Below, piece by piece: positions 35,264 to 44,462 of a stretch of DNA of 46,166 nt. This stretch comes from Hyphomicrobiales bacterium (lineage in GTDB: Bacteria > Pseudomonadota > Alphaproteobacteria > Rhizobiales > JACESI01): contig JBDWKL010000049.1 of assembly GCA_039973685.1 (NCBI GenBank), positions 1 through 46,166 of the forward strand. The letters run 5' to 3'. The notes below the pieces were generated by a model. That model had not been told where the DNA came from. It ran no database searches and saw only the letters and a program-made list of their open reading frames with translations. Position 1 is the first letter of the stretch. Each line of letters begins with the position of its first letter. The position numbers were made by a program, and so were the translations under genes.

Positions 35264-36862
35264 ATGAGTTACACAAGTGAAATAGATGCTGCACAAACAA
35301 TAATATCATCAAATGGAGCACCTTGGAGTGCCATTACTGCGGAAAATGTTGCGCGTATGCGGTTGCAAAACCGTTTTAAAACCGGATTAGACATTGCTCG
35401 TTATACCGCTGACATTATGCGTCGTGATATGGATGCCTATGATGCAGATCCATCCAAATACACCCAATCTCTTGGTTGTTGGCATGGGTTTATCGGTCAG
35501 CAAAAGATGATTTCAATCAAGAAGCATTTTGAAACAACTGATCGTTCTTATCTCTATCTCTCTGGTTGGATGATTGCGGCGCTGCGTTCCGAATTTGGCC
35601 CGCTCCCTGATCAATCAATGCATGAGAAGACATCTGTTCCGGCACTCATCGAAGAGCTCTACACTTTTCTTCGTCAAGCAGATGCCCGTGAATTGGGTGG
35701 GATGTTCCGTGATTTGGATAAGGCACGCTCAGCAGGGGATGCTGCTAAAACGGCGGAGCTTACTCAGCAAATTGACAATCATCAAACGCATGTTGTGCCA
35801 ATTATCGCGGATATTGATGCTGGCTTTGGTAATGCAGAAGCGACCTATCTTCTGGCTAAAAAGCTGATTGAAGCGGGTGCTTGTTGCTTGCAGATCGAAA
35901 ACCAAGTGTCAGACGAAAAACAGTGTGGCCACCAAGACGGTAAAGTGACAGTTCCCCATGAGGATTTCCTCGGTAAAGTTCGCGCAATCCGCTACGCCTT
36001 CTTAGAGCTTGGCGTTGATAACGGCATCATCGTGACCCGCACGGATTCTCTCGGTGCTGGCTTGACCAAGCAGATCGCTGTTTCTCACGAGCCAGGCGAT
36101 TTGGGTGACCAGTATAATTCATTCCTTGATTGTGAAGAAATTGCGCCAGAAAATATGAAGAATGGCGATGTTGTTTTGAACCGTGATGGGAAGCTTTTGC
36201 GTCCTAAACGTCTCGCGTCAAACCTATTCCAGTTCCGTGAAGGCACGGGTGAAGCGCGCTGTGTGCTTGATAGTATTACATCGCTTCAAAATGGTGCTGA
36301 TCTGCTTTGGATTGAAACGGAAAAACCACATATTGGTCAGATCAAAGGCATGGTTGATGCGGTTCGTGAAGTGATCCCGAATGCGAAGCTTGTTTATAAT
36401 AACTCACCAAGCTTCAACTGGACACTCAATTTCCGTCAGCAGGTTTTTGATGTATGGGCAGAAGCAGGCAAAGACGTGTCAGCCTATGACCGTGCGCGCT
36501 TGATGGCAGTTGAATATGATGACACAGAGCTTTCAAAAGAAGCCGATGAACGTATTCGTACCTTCCAAGCAGATTCGTCCCGTGAAGCAGGCATCTTCCA
36601 CCATCTCATCACATTGCCGACCTATCACACGGCAGCCCTTTCAACCGATAATCTTGCAAAAGAATACTTCGGTGACCAAGGCATGTTGGGTTATGTGGCT
36701 GGCGTTCAACGTAAGGAAATCCGCGAGGGTATTGCCTGCGTTAAACACCAAAATATGGCTGGGTCAGATATGGGTGATGATCACAAAGAATACTTCTCAG
36801 GTGATGCGGCACTTAAAGCTGCTGGTGAAGACAACACAATGAACCAGTTTGCAGCGGCCTAG
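35264..36862 (+). CDS. aceA: Isocitrate lyase (long, Pseudomonas-type)
   Basis: A 532-residue enzyme splitting isocitrate into glyoxylate and succinate for growth on acetate or fatty acids. The length is that of the longer P. aeruginosa-type lyases rather than the roughly 434-residue E. coli enzyme. Visible motifs: SLGCWHGFIGQQK, PIIADIDAGFGNAEATYLLAKKLIEAGA, and EKQCGHQDGKVTVPHEDFL with the catalytic Cys at about 221 (KQCGH in place of the short-form KKCGH). VTRTDSLGA and NNSPSFNW follow. ATG at 35264 has AAGGATG upstream; an earlier in-frame TTG is not supported. No malate synthase is adjacent. Operator-like repeats lie upstream and a terminator downstream. Confidence 0.97.
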   Translation: MSYTSEIDAAQTIISSNGAPWSAITAENVARMRLQNRFKTGLDIARYTADIMRRDMDAYDADPSKYTQSLGCWHGFIGQQKMISIKKHFETTDRSYLYLSGWMIAALRSEFGPLPDQSMHEKTSVPALIEELYTFLRQADARELGGMFRDLDKARSAGDAAKTAELTQQIDNHQTHVVPIIADIDAGFGNAEATYLLAKKLIEAGACCLQIENQVSDEKQCGHQDGKVTVPHEDFLGKVRAIRYAFLELGVDNGIIVTRTDSLGAGLTKQIAVSHEPGDLGDQYNSFLDCEEIAPENMKNGDVVLNRDGKLLRPKRLASNLFQFREGTGEARCVLDSITSLQNGADLLWIETEKPHIGQIKGMVDAVREVIPNAKLVYNNSPSFNWTLNFRQQVFDVWAEAGKDVSAYDRARLMAVEYDDTELSKEADERIRTFQADSSREAGIFHHLITLPTYHTAALSTDNLAKEYFGDQGMLGYVAGVQRKEIREGIACVKHQNMAGSDMGDDHKEYFSGDAALKAAGEDNTMNQFAAA

Positions 36863-36964
36863 CGGCCTTGTGGAGAACCAATTTGTTACGGCCTAACGGC
36901 CTCGCAATTTGGCGATAATCATTTCGCAGCGGCGAAACTGTAGATTCTCCAGTCTACTAACTTT

Positions 36965-36995
36965 AAGAGGCAAGCTTCGGTTTGCCTCTTTTTTT
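36965..36995 (+). terminator. Intrinsic terminator after aceA
   Basis: AAGAGGCAA (36965-36973) pairs with TTGCCTCTT (36982-36990) around a GCTTCGGT loop and is followed by a T run. It lies about 100 bases after the aceA stop and before the nitronate monooxygenase start at 37029, so it should separate the two transcripts. Confidence 0.85.
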
Positions 36996-37028
36996 GTTAC
37001 TGTCATGCGAATCAAGAGGGAACTTGTG

Positions 37029-38096
37029 ATGACCGTCAAAGATCGCGTTGCTCATTTTTGTGAGGCGTATAGTTTGGAAGTGCCAATACTGATGGCGCCG
37101 ATGGCAGGTGCTTGCCCTGTTGAACTTGCGGCTGCAGTCGCGCGTGGTGGCGGCATGGGCGCTTGTGGTGCGTTGATGATGGAACCTCAAGCGATTTCCC
37201 AATGGGCACGCGGGCTACGGTCAAAAACCAATGGTTCGTTTCAGATGAACCTATGGATACCAGACCCTGAGCCTAAACGTGATGCGCAAGCCGAAGCAGA
37301 GGTTCGCACTTTCTTGGCGAACTGGGGGCCTGAAGTGCCTGCAGAGGCAGCAGACGGTTCCATGCCAAATTTTAATGCGCAGTGTGATGCTTTGCTGGCG
37401 GCAGGGCCAACGGTGATTTCTTCCATTATGGGACTTTACCCACCAGCTTTCGTTGGACAGATGAAAGAGCAAGGCATTCGCTGGTTTGCCACTGTTACAA
37501 CAGTTGAAGAAGCGATGGCGGCGGAGGCGGCGGGTGCTGATGTTATCGTCGCGCAAGGGGCTGAGGCTGGAGGACACCGTGGAGCCTTTCATGCAGAGGA
37601 TGCAATCCATAAAGCGGTAGGTTTGTTTGCGCTCTTGCCAGCTGTTGTTGATAGCGTCGCTATTCCCGTGGTTGCAACAGGCGGCATTGCGGATGCACGC
37701 GGCATTGCGGCGGCTTTAACCTTGGGTGCTTCTGCTGTTCAAATGGGAACGGGTTTTTTGCTGACCCCAGAAGCAGACCTCAATAGCGCGTGGGCGGATG
37801 GGCTGCAAAATGCCAAGCCAGAAGATACCTGCGTAACACGGGCCTTTTCAGGTAGAGCAGGGCGCAGCTTGGCGAGCGATTATGTGAAGGCGATGAATGA
37901 TGTGTCGGCTCCAACGCCTGCACCCTACCCAATTCAGCGAAACCTCACAGCTGCAATGCGGGCGCGTGCTGCAGCTGAAAATGATGCGGGCAGATTACAA
38001 ACCTGGGCCGGTCAATCCGCGGGCCTTGCTTCAGCCGAGCAAGCAAGCGAATTAACTCGTCGCTTATGGGATGAAGCCCAACACTTGATTGTGTGA
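37029..38096 (+). CDS. Nitronate monooxygenase (2-nitropropane dioxygenase-like flavoenzyme)
   Basis: A 355-residue FMN-dependent TIM barrel. Motifs include VPILMAPMAGACPVELAAAVARGGGMGACG at the start, TTVEEAMAAEAAGADVIVAQGAEAGGHRG (the GGHRG phosphate-binding region), and PVVATGGIADARGIAAALTLGASAVQMGTGFL for FMN. The family oxidises alkyl nitronates; some members act as enoyl or quinone reductases, so the substrate is not certain. ATG at 37029 has GAGGGAAC upstream. It sits right after the aceA terminator and seems monocistronic. Confidence 0.92.
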   Translation: MTVKDRVAHFCEAYSLEVPILMAPMAGACPVELAAAVARGGGMGACGALMMEPQAISQWARGLRSKTNGSFQMNLWIPDPEPKRDAQAEAEVRTFLANWGPEVPAEAADGSMPNFNAQCDALLAAGPTVISSIMGLYPPAFVGQMKEQGIRWFATVTTVEEAMAAEAAGADVIVAQGAEAGGHRGAFHAEDAIHKAVGLFALLPAVVDSVAIPVVATGGIADARGIAAALTLGASAVQMGTGFLLTPEADLNSAWADGLQNAKPEDTCVTRAFSGRAGRSLASDYVKAMNDVSAPTPAPYPIQRNLTAAMRARAAAENDAGRLQTWAGQSAGLASAEQASELTRRLWDEAQHLIV

Positions 38097-38166
38097 CTTT
38101 CCCCTTGTCTCTTTGAGCGAATCTGCAACTCTGTTGCTAGATTATATCGACCGTTTGTGAGGGCTT

Positions 38167-39285
38167 ATGCGGATTTTTGGTGGTCTTTTGGTGACAGCCT
38201 GTTTGATGGGGCCTGTTCAAGCGCTGGAGTTTCAAAACGCTTGTAAAGGCGGCAAGCAGATTGTTATCGGTGCTGTTGGTGATTTTTTGCTGCATGCTGC
38301 GATGCAGGACAAGGCCTATAAAAGCTCTGGCGGATATAAGGCTCTGTGGCCAGATGTCATTCCATTTATGAAAGCCCCTGCCGTTATGTATGGCAATCTT
38401 GAAAGCCCAACGGCAAAAGGGGTGGCTCTTGGTGGGAAGAAAGCACGAGACCCAGGCCGTAAATTTGATGGCAAGGTCTATTCAGGCTTTCCAAAGTTTA
38501 ATGCGCACCCAACCGTTTTAAAAGACATGAAGGCAAGTGGCGTCGATATCGTTTCAACCGCTAACAATCATTCTATGGACCGCGGGCCTCTTGGGGTTGA
38601 ACGCACCATTGACGCGTTGAACAAGGCAAAACTCGCCTTTACGGGGACGCGTAAAAAGAAAGGTCAGGCATTTCACACCATCACCACGGGTGGTGGTTTT
38701 AAGATTGCTTGGATTTCCTGTACCCGCGATACAAATGGACTGCCAGATCCGAGAGGCCAAGTGAACCGGTGCTATGGCAATGGCGTATCAAGCACCATTC
38801 AAGCGCTTAAAGGCAGCACAGATGCGGTTATCGTAACGCCGCATTGGGGTGTCGAATATAGCCTCTCGACAAATGACAAACAGCGCTCCTTTGCGCGCCG
38901 GTGGCTTGATGATGGAGCAACTGCGATTTTAGGTGCGCACCCCCATGTGCCGCAGCCTTGGGAGAAATATCAAACCAAAGATGGGCGTGAAGGTTTTATC
39001 ATCTATTCGCTTGGCAACTTTATTGCGGCTCAATCGGCAATTGAGAAGAAGACCAGCATGCTGCTTTATCTCGGCCTTTCAAAGTCGGATGGCAAAACAT
39101 GGGTGAATGGTGTGCGTTATCTTCCTCTTTATATGCAGCACTTCCCGCACAAGGTTGTGCCAACAGGTTATCCAGGACAACGCAAAAAGGGACATGATGC
39201 GTCGCTCGCGATCTTATCGAAGATGTATGGCTTGGAGCGCATGGTGCGCTCAGGTCAGCGCATTAATACGAATTTTGAATGCTAG
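38167..39285 (+). CDS. Secreted CapA-family (poly-gamma-glutamate synthesis-like) metallophosphoesterase
   Basis: A 372-residue protein with a signal peptide (MRIFGGLLVTACLMGPVQA). The PGA_cap domain starts with VIGAVGDFLLHAAM and continues with YGNLESPTA, VDIVSTANNHSMDRGPLGVERTIDAL, VIVTPHWGVEYS and ILGAHPHVPQPWE, the metal-binding histidines and asparagines of this calcineurin-like fold. It ends with YSLGNFIAAQS. CapA proteins help polymerise or export poly-gamma-glutamate, but capB and capC are absent here and the family also includes phosphatases of unknown substrate. A periplasmic envelope role is likely. It converges with the L,D-transpeptidase gene over a shared terminator. Confidence 0.88.
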   Translation: MRIFGGLLVTACLMGPVQALEFQNACKGGKQIVIGAVGDFLLHAAMQDKAYKSSGGYKALWPDVIPFMKAPAVMYGNLESPTAKGVALGGKKARDPGRKFDGKVYSGFPKFNAHPTVLKDMKASGVDIVSTANNHSMDRGPLGVERTIDALNKAKLAFTGTRKKKGQAFHTITTGGGFKIAWISCTRDTNGLPDPRGQVNRCYGNGVSSTIQALKGSTDAVIVTPHWGVEYSLSTNDKQRSFARRWLDDGATAILGAHPHVPQPWEKYQTKDGREGFIIYSLGNFIAAQSAIEKKTSMLLYLGLSKSDGKTWVNGVRYLPLYMQHFPHKVVPTGYPGQRKKGHDASLAILSKMYGLERMVRSGQRINTNFEC

Positions 39286-39313
39286 AATTATAAAGCTTTC
39301 AATTGCAGACACA

Positions 39314-39340
39314 AAAAACCCGGCTCAAGGCCGGGTTTTT
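39314..39340. terminator. Bidirectional intrinsic terminator between convergent genes
   Basis: AAAAACCCGGC (39314-39324) and GCCGGGTTTTT (39330-39340) form a strong stem with a TCAAG loop. T tracts are present on both strands, so it should end both the CapA-like transcript and the L,D-transpeptidase transcript. Confidence 0.9.
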
Positions 39341-39362
39341 AAATTCTATATGCAAAGTCTGA

Positions 39363-40043
39363 TTATGATTTCACAACGATGCGGGCGCCAACGCTTGTGC
39401 GCTCATAGAGATCAGCAATGTCTTGGTTCCACAAACGGATGCAACCGCTTGAGAGTGACTTACCAATACTCTTTGGATTGTTTGTGCCATGTAGACGATA
39501 CAATGTATCGCGGCCACCACGGTAGATGTAGAGCGCGCGCGCACCAAGTGGGTTCGTCAAGCTTGGCGGCATGCCTTTAGCCCATTTGCGAAGCTCAGGT
39601 TCACGACGGATCATTGCTGCTGGTGGTGTCCATGTTGGCCATTGGCGTTTGAAGCCAACTTTGGCAGAACCAGACCATGCAAAGCCAGCACGACCAACGC
39701 CCACGCCGTAGCGAATAGCTTTGCCGTTAGCTTCGATAAAGTACAAGAAGTGGTTTTTAGGTTCGACAACAATAGTACCTGGACGGTACTTTGATTTGTA
39801 ATCAACGCGCTGGCGAAGAAACTTAGGGTCAACACCGTCAAGATTGATCGCAGGTAGCGGGAAGCGCTCACTTGGTTTCGCGGCGTATGCCAATGCATGG
39901 TAGCGGCGAGAGCCGAAGGTTGCAGGGCCTGATGCAGTCGTTGTTTGGCAGCCAGCTAGAGCTGCTACAGAAGCTAGACTACCACCCGCGAAAACGCGGC
40001 GGGAGATTTTAGTGTTTTTATCTTGTGACTCATGCATTGTCAT
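39363..40043 (-). CDS. Tat-exported lipoprotein L,D-transpeptidase (YkuD domain)
   Basis: A 226-residue protein. The N-terminus SRRVFAGGSLASVAALAGC joins a twin-arginine motif to a lipobox with Cys at about 32, suggesting Tat export and lipid anchoring. The YkuD domain has GTIVVEPKNHFLYFIEANGKAIRYGVGVG and LYRLHGTNNPKSIGKSLSSGCIRLWNQD, containing the catalytic HG and SSGCIR motifs. It forms 3-3 peptidoglycan cross-links or attaches proteins to peptidoglycan. ATG at 40043 has GGATTGAT upstream; the longer reading adds unrelated residues. Confidence 0.92.
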   Translation of the reverse strand: MTMHESQDKNTKISRRVFAGGSLASVAALAGCQTTTASGPATFGSRRYHALAYAAKPSERFPLPAINLDGVDPKFLRQRVDYKSKYRPGTIVVEPKNHFLYFIEANGKAIRYGVGVGRAGFAWSGSAKVGFKRQWPTWTPPAAMIRREPELRKWAKGMPPSLTNPLGARALYIYRGGRDTLYRLHGTNNPKSIGKSLSSGCIRLWNQDIADLYERTSVGARIVVKS

Positions 40044-40635
40044 ATCAATCCATCTATTTCGAAATGATGTTTTGGCCCAGCGACCACCCAATTTAACTCC
40101 AGCAGACAATTGCTCTTTATGGTAAACAAAACGTCTACAAAAACGCTCAACTTTGAAGTACTTTGATTTCGTTGCGGCTAAGTGACAGCCCATATAGCCG
40201 ATTAAACTGGTTAATGGGTACGATTTTAGCCATTGTTAGACAATCATTGGTTTTATGCAGTTTGTGGTTGTTTTGTGTGTGTTGCCTAATTGTCGCATTG
40301 AGTTCACGCAACTTTCGGTTGTTATTTGCTGTATCTATAGATGTTGGATGGGGTCGAATCGAATGCGGTTGATCCGTGTTGACGATTTAAAAGGGTGCTT
40401 AAATCAACCTGATGACAGCAAAATTGGCTAAGAAATCACTCGCGATTGAACCGTAATAAAGTTCGAATGAGGTGACTTATCAACAGCTTACGGGCTTCAT
40501 ATTTCACCCTAATGCTGCGAATTATTCACAATAACGCGGCGTTTTATCGAAGGCGTTGGCCCGTTTGTTAACGAATAGTTAAATTTCTTGCTCAGAACCC
40601 TTTAGCTTCTCAATTGGCTGCGCTAGACTTTTGGG
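40044..40635. other. Large divergent intergenic region with cell-cycle type sites
   Basis: 592 bases without a supported gene. Near the right end lie TTATTCACA (40522-40530), which fits the DnaA-box consensus TTATNCACA, and TTATCAACA (40477-40485), one mismatch away. A TTAA-N7-TTAA CtrA-type site lies at 40568-40582. One GANTC methylation site (GAATC) is at 40356-40360. A weakly possible 52-residue hydrophobic frame from 40214 has no ribosome-binding site. The region should hold promoters for the transpeptidase and for the GNAT gene. Confidence 0.45.
40568..40582 (+). promoter_or_regulatory. Candidate CtrA-binding site
   Basis: TTAACGAATAGTTAA is a full TTAA-N7-TTAA match to the alphaproteobacterial cell-cycle regulator CtrA. 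It ends 53 bases before the start of the GNAT gene, a usual promoter position. Chance occurrence in an AT-rich spacer is possible. Confidence 0.5.
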
Positions 40636-41145
40636 ATGGAATTAGTCTCGATAGATACGCATAGAGCGAAATTACAAGAAGCACCCGAGGTCGCGCAGGT
40701 GCACCTCGAATCATGGCGAGCTGCCTATAGAGGGATTATTCCTCATGCGCAGTTAGAGCAAATGATTGCGCGGCGAGGCGATGGATGGTGGAACCGAGCG
40801 ATTTCGCGTGGAACGCATGTTCTCGTGATTGAGTTTAATGGCGTTATTGCAGGATATGCCACAGTCGGTATCAATCGTGCGCGCACGCTTCCCTATGAGG
40901 GCGAAGTCTACGAACTTTATATGCGTCCTGAATACCAAGGTATTGGATTGGGTAAGCAGCTTTTCCAAAATGCACGTCGTGCGCTTTCAGAATACGGTTT
41001 GAAGAACAACGTTCTTTGGGTGCTTGCTGAAAACCAAAGCGCTTGTGAATTTTATGAGAGAATGGGTGGCGTTCTTGTTGCTCGTTCGACAGAGACCTTT
41101 GGCGACAAGACATTAAAAAAGCTGGCCTACGCTTGGGGCGTATAG
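40636..41145 (+). CDS. GNAT-family N-acetyltransferase
   Basis: A 169-residue acetyltransferase. Early AQVHLESWRAAYRGIIPHAQL is followed by VIEFNGVIAGYATVGINRA. The acetyl-CoA loop EVYELYMRPEYQGIGLGKQLFQNARRAL carries the Q/R-x-x-G-x-G core, and VLAENQSACEFYERMGG is the typical end. The substrate is unknown. No clear ribosome-binding site is seen and a TAGACT hexamer lies only six bases before the ATG, so leaderless translation is possible. A terminator-like hairpin overlaps the stop codon, and a CtrA-type site lies upstream. Confidence 0.88.
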   Translation: MELVSIDTHRAKLQEAPEVAQVHLESWRAAYRGIIPHAQLEQMIARRGDGWWNRAISRGTHVLVIEFNGVIAGYATVGINRARTLPYEGEVYELYMRPEYQGIGLGKQLFQNARRALSEYGLKNNVLWVLAENQSACEFYERMGGVLVARSTETFGDKTLKKLAYAWGV

Positions 41146-41154
41146 ACCAGCTTT
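41118..41154 (+). terminator. Terminator hairpin overlapping the GNAT stop codon
   Basis: AAAGCTGG (41118-41125) pairs with CCAGCTTT (41147-41154), enclosing a second TACGC/GCGTA stem, and is followed by CTTTTC. The 5' arm lies in coding sequence and the stop codon falls inside the hairpin. It separates the gene from the convergent typA. Confidence 0.7.
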
Positions 41155-41183
41155 CTTTTCAATCACATTATTGACCGCTTAGC

Positions 41184-43007
41184 TTAAACGGGTGCGACCT
41201 TGGCTTTTGCCGCACGCTTGCGCTCATGTGGGTCCAGGTACGCTTTGCGCAGACGGATAGACTGTGGTGTCACTTCAACCAACTCATCATCTGAGATGTA
41301 AGAAAGTGCCCGCTCCAATGTCATCTTCATTGGCGTGGTAAGCTTCACCGCTTCGTCTTTACCGGAAGAACGCACGTTAGAAAGCTGCTTGCCTTTAAGC
41401 ACGTTTACTTCCAGGTCATTGCCGCGTGTGTGCTCGCCGATAATCATGCCTTCATAAACAGGCACGCCCGTTCCAATCATCATTGGGCCGCGATCTTCTA
41501 GGTTGAAGAGAGCGTAAGGGACGGATGTACCTTGACCGTTTGAAATCAGCACGCCTGTTTTACGCATTTCAATGTCGCCACGGTATGGCGCAAATTCATG
41601 GAAAACACGGTTGAAGATGGCAGTGCCACGTGTATCTGAAAGCAATTCAGGCTGATACCCAATGAGGCCACGCGTTGGAGCGTGGAACACTAGACGGGTA
41701 CGGCCAACACCGGATGGCTTCATTTCAACCAAATCAGCACGGCGTTCTTGTAGCTTTTGCACAACCGCACCAGAGTGCTCTTCGTCAACGTCAATGATGA
41801 CTTCTTCGATTGGCTCAATCAACGTGTCGTTTTCATCGCGTTGCAAGAGAACGCGTGGGCGACCAACTGTTAGTTCGAACCCTTCACGGCGCATTGTCTC
41901 AATCAGAATTGCGAGCAGCAATTCACCACGACCAGCAACTTCAAAGGAATCATTGTCGACACCTTCAGAGATTTTGATCGCAACATTGCCCTCAGCTTCT
42001 TTGTTAAGACGTTCGCGGATAACGCGACTTTGTACTTTGTCGCCTTCTTTGCCGGCAAGTGGGCCGTCGTTGATGCGGAAAGTCATAGAAAGAGTTGGTG
42101 GATCGATTGGCTGTGCTTCAATCGGTGTGTCGACAGAAGCATCACACAGCGTGTCTGCAACCGTTGCCTTTGTAAGACCCGCAATGGAGACGATGTCGCC
42201 TGCAACGCCGCCTTCAGCATCTGGCTCACGTGAAAGACCACGGAAAGAAAGCACTTGTGTCACGCGGCCGGTTTCAACAACTTCACCGTCGCGGTTTAAA
42301 GCTTTGATCGCTTGGTTTGGTTTGACTGAACCAGAGACGATACGGCCTGTCAAAATTCGGCCAAGGAAGTTATTGGCTTCAATGGTTGTTGCCAACATGC
42401 GGAAAGCACCGTCTTCGGTAACAGGTTCTGGCACATGCTCAACAATCTTATCAAGCAGTGGTCCAACACTGTCTTGCGAGCCATTTGGCTCTGCTGCCAT
42501 CCAACCGTTTTTCGCTGAACCGTAAAGCACGTGAAAATCGAGTTGTTCTTCATTGGCATCAAGATTGGCGAAAAGGTCAAAGACTTCGTCGAGCACTTCG
42601 TCAGGACGACCATCTGGTTTATCGATTTTGTTGATCACAACAATCGGGCGAAGACCGAGCTTCAGCGCTTTTGCTAGAACAAACTTGGTTTGCGGCATTG
42701 GGCCTTCAGCGGCGTCAACCAGCAGCACCACACCATCGACCATGTGAAGAATGCGTTCTACTTCACCACCGAAGTCAGCGTGACCTGGTGTGTCTACGAT
42801 GTTGATGCGGGTGTCTTGCCATTGCACGGATGTGACTTTGGCAAGAATAGTGATGCCACGCTCGCGCTCAAGATCGTTTGAGTCCATGGCGCGTTCTTCA
42901 ACGCGTTCATTTTCGCGATAAACACCAGACTGTTTGAGGAGGACGTCGATTAGCGTGGTTTTACCATGGTCAACGTGCGCGATGATCGCGATGTTTCTAA
43001 GATCCAT
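41184..43007 (-). CDS. typA: Ribosome-associated GTPase TypA/BipA
   Basis: A 607-residue translational GTPase of normal length, involved in ribosome assembly at low temperature and stress regulation. Motifs: [24 protein letters not shown] (P-loop), [19 protein letters not shown] (switch I), [16 protein letters not shown] (switch II) and [15 protein letters not shown] (G4). LYGSAKNGW marks G5, and the C-terminal TypA domain has [19 protein letters not shown]. The start ATG at 43007 has AAGG upstream. It converges with the GNAT gene on its right-hand transcript end. The upstream TAXI-like gene is on the same strand, 120 bases away. Confidence 0.98.
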   Translation of the reverse strand: MDLRNIAIIAHVDHGKTTLIDVLLKQSGVYRENERVEERAMDSNDLERERGITILAKVTSVQWQDTRINIVDTPGHADFGGEVERILHMVDGVVLLVDAAEGPMPQTKFVLAKALKLGLRPIVVINKIDKPDGRPDEVLDEVFDLFANLDANEEQLDFHVLYGSAKNGWMAAEPNGSQDSVGPLLDKIVEHVPEPVTEDGAFRMLATTIEANNFLGRILTGRIVSGSVKPNQAIKALNRDGEVVETGRVTQVLSFRGLSREPDAEGGVAGDIVSIAGLTKATVADTLCDASVDTPIEAQPIDPPTLSMTFRINDGPLAGKEGDKVQSRVIRERLNKEAEGNVAIKISEGVDNDSFEVAGRGELLLAILIETMRREGFELTVGRPRVLLQRDENDTLIEPIEEVIIDVDEEHSGAVVQKLQERRADLVEMKPSGVGRTRLVFHAPTRGLIGYQPELLSDTRGTAIFNRVFHEFAPYRGDIEMRKTGVLISNGQGTSVPYALFNLEDRGPMMIGTGVPVYEGMIIGEHTRGNDLEVNVLKGKQLSNVRSSGKDEAVKLTTPMKMTLERALSYISDDELVEVTPQSIRLRKAYLDPHERKRAAKAKVAPV

Positions 43008-43056
43008 TTTGACTATACCTTGGGAGGAGATGACACCTGAGCCGCATTTAATTGAC

Positions 43057-43081
43057 GGCAGGCTATATAAAGTTGCCTGCC
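43057..43081 (-). repeat. Inverted repeat with a TATATA loop upstream of typA
   Basis: GGCAGGC (43057-43063) and GCCTGCC (43075-43081) flank an AT-rich loop containing TATATA. It lies about 50 bases before the typA start. No T run follows on the minus strand, so it is not a clear terminator for the TAXI-like gene. The loop may supply a -10 element for typA with flanking operator arms. Confidence 0.4.
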
Positions 43082-43127
43082 CATATCACGGCGGCAATGG
43101 TGCGGCAAGTGCTGAGTTTTATTGAGG

Positions 43128-44462
43128 TTACTCTGCTGCTATCGAATTTGGCGTGCGATTGTCGGTTTCAGCGGGTAATTGGCTCATTCTGTCGTCGAGT
43201 TCACGCTCTGTCGTTTGCCATAAAAAAGCAAAGGATTGGAAGCCTTCATCGGAGACTTTATCAATGTCCAAAGCTTTTACAGCACGTTGGAGCATTTCTT
43301 TCAAAAGTACTTTGTGTGCATTTAATTCTTCAACGGTTTGGGCGGAAGATATGCTGTGGCTTAGTTGCAATATTTCATTATTGAAATGGTCTGCTCGATT
43401 TTTCTGCGTGGCAGAGAAGCGAGTTTTTAACGCAAATAAACTGGAAGAGAGCATTGCGAAGACTGTGACGAGCAAGGCAAGCGGCTCAGCATGTTCGACA
43501 ACGAAACTGGGTTCATTACGCGTATAATAACGCTCTGCGCCTTCATGGAGTGGCATGCCAATACCATTTTCCAGTGATGGTTGAGTAATCCGGTTTGCGA
43601 GAGGAAAGCGGATCGATAAATCAAAACGGTTTTCAAACAAGATACGGGTTAGCTCTGATACATGGTCTGGGTTGGCGCTTGATTCTGCCACCAAGTAGCG
43701 AAGCACGGCGCCGGTTTTTAATCGACGACTTGGCAGCGGTGGCGATCCGTCAAAGGTGCCCTTTTCGATGTGAAAAGGCTGGATATAAGGGCGTTTAACC
43801 CCCATCGCTGGTGCTTGACCTATTGGTAACATTCGCAAATCTGGCGCGTTTACGCGCAGTTCAAATTCCTCAATTAATTTGAGCGTCGCATGATTACGGG
43901 TGGTTCCAACAAAAAACAGGGCGTCGACTTTGTCATTCAAAAGAGCATTCAATGCGTCCATTTCACCCATTGATGTCCACTCAACATTTTGAACAAACAA
44001 ATCGTAGTGATCTCCAATCGTCCAGAAATATTCGAGTTCTGATGTGCCATGGGGTGGAAGAGCAAGGCGTTTGCCGTCTAAGTCTTTTATGCGGTAAATG
44101 CCCGTATCCGTGCGCGTGATGATTTGGAACACTTCTTCATACAGCGTTGCAATCAGTGATGTTTTTGGAATTGGTGGCGTGTTGGAAAGGACCGTTGTGA
44201 GTTGGACGCCCTCTTTGAGGCGGGTTGCTTCACCTTGAACGAGCGGGGGCGATGAAACGACTTTTAGTCGCATTTTCTCAGAGTTGCGTTCAACAACTTC
44301 TGCAATTTCCTGCATCAAAAAATAAGTTTCACCGTCGCGTGGACCTGCATCGACGGTAAGGGTGCCGATTTTTTGGTCTTCCAAATAGAAGTATAATAGC
44401 CCAAGCCCTGCTACGAGCACAGCAACGATAAAGAGCGTCAAAGCTTTATAAGAGCTGACCAA
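43128..44462 (-). CDS. TAXI-family TRAP solute-binding-like protein with two membrane anchors
   Basis: A 444-residue protein. An N-terminal hydrophobic helix (about 8-27) acts as an uncleaved anchor or signal. The TAXI-like domain has TVDAGPRDGETYFLMQEIAEVVER, LTTVLSNTPPIPKTSLIATLYEEVFQII, YRIKDLDGKRLALPPHGTSELEY and VDALFFVGTTRNHATLKLIEE. A second transmembrane helix (about 325-345, ALLVTVFAMLSSSLFAL) leads to a C-terminal helical, coiled-coil-like tail of about 95 residues. Ordinary TAXI proteins are periplasmic and pair with a fused TRAP permease. None is near, so this may be a sensor or orphan binding protein. Confidence 0.82.
   Translation of the reverse strand: MVSSYKALTLFIVAVLVAGLGLLYFYLEDQKIGTLTVDAGPRDGETYFLMQEIAEVVERNSEKMRLKVVSSPPLVQGEATRLKEGVQLTTVLSNTPPIPKTSLIATLYEEVFQIITRTDTGIYRIKDLDGKRLALPPHGTSELEYFWTIGDHYDLFVQNVEWTSMGEMDALNALLNDKVDALFFVGTTRNHATLKLIEEFELRVNAPDLRMLPIGQAPAMGVKRPYIQPFHIEKGTFDGSPPLPSRRLKTGAVLRYLVAESSANPDHVSELTRILFENRFDLSIRFPLANRITQPSLENGIGMPLHEGAERYYTRNEPSFVVEHAEPLALLVTVFAMLSSSLFALKTRFSATQKNRADHFNNEILQLSHSISSAQTVEELNAHKVLLKEMLQRAVKALDIDKVSDEGFQSFAFLWQTTERELDDRMSQLPAETDNRTPNSIAAE

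Noticed and set aside
40163-40372. Hydrophobic 69-codon frame in the large spacer
   Set aside because: TTG start, no ribosome-binding site at it or at the internal ATG (40214), irregular Cys/Leu-rich sequence; more likely chance.
40470-40600. Replication origin
   Set aside because: Only one consensus DnaA box and one near-match, no origin-type neighbours such as hemE, maf or dnaA; kept only as a regulatory candidate.
41662-42525. 287-codon frame opposite typA
   Set aside because: Antisense shadow, Ser/Arg/Thr-rich, fully inside a highly conserved gene.
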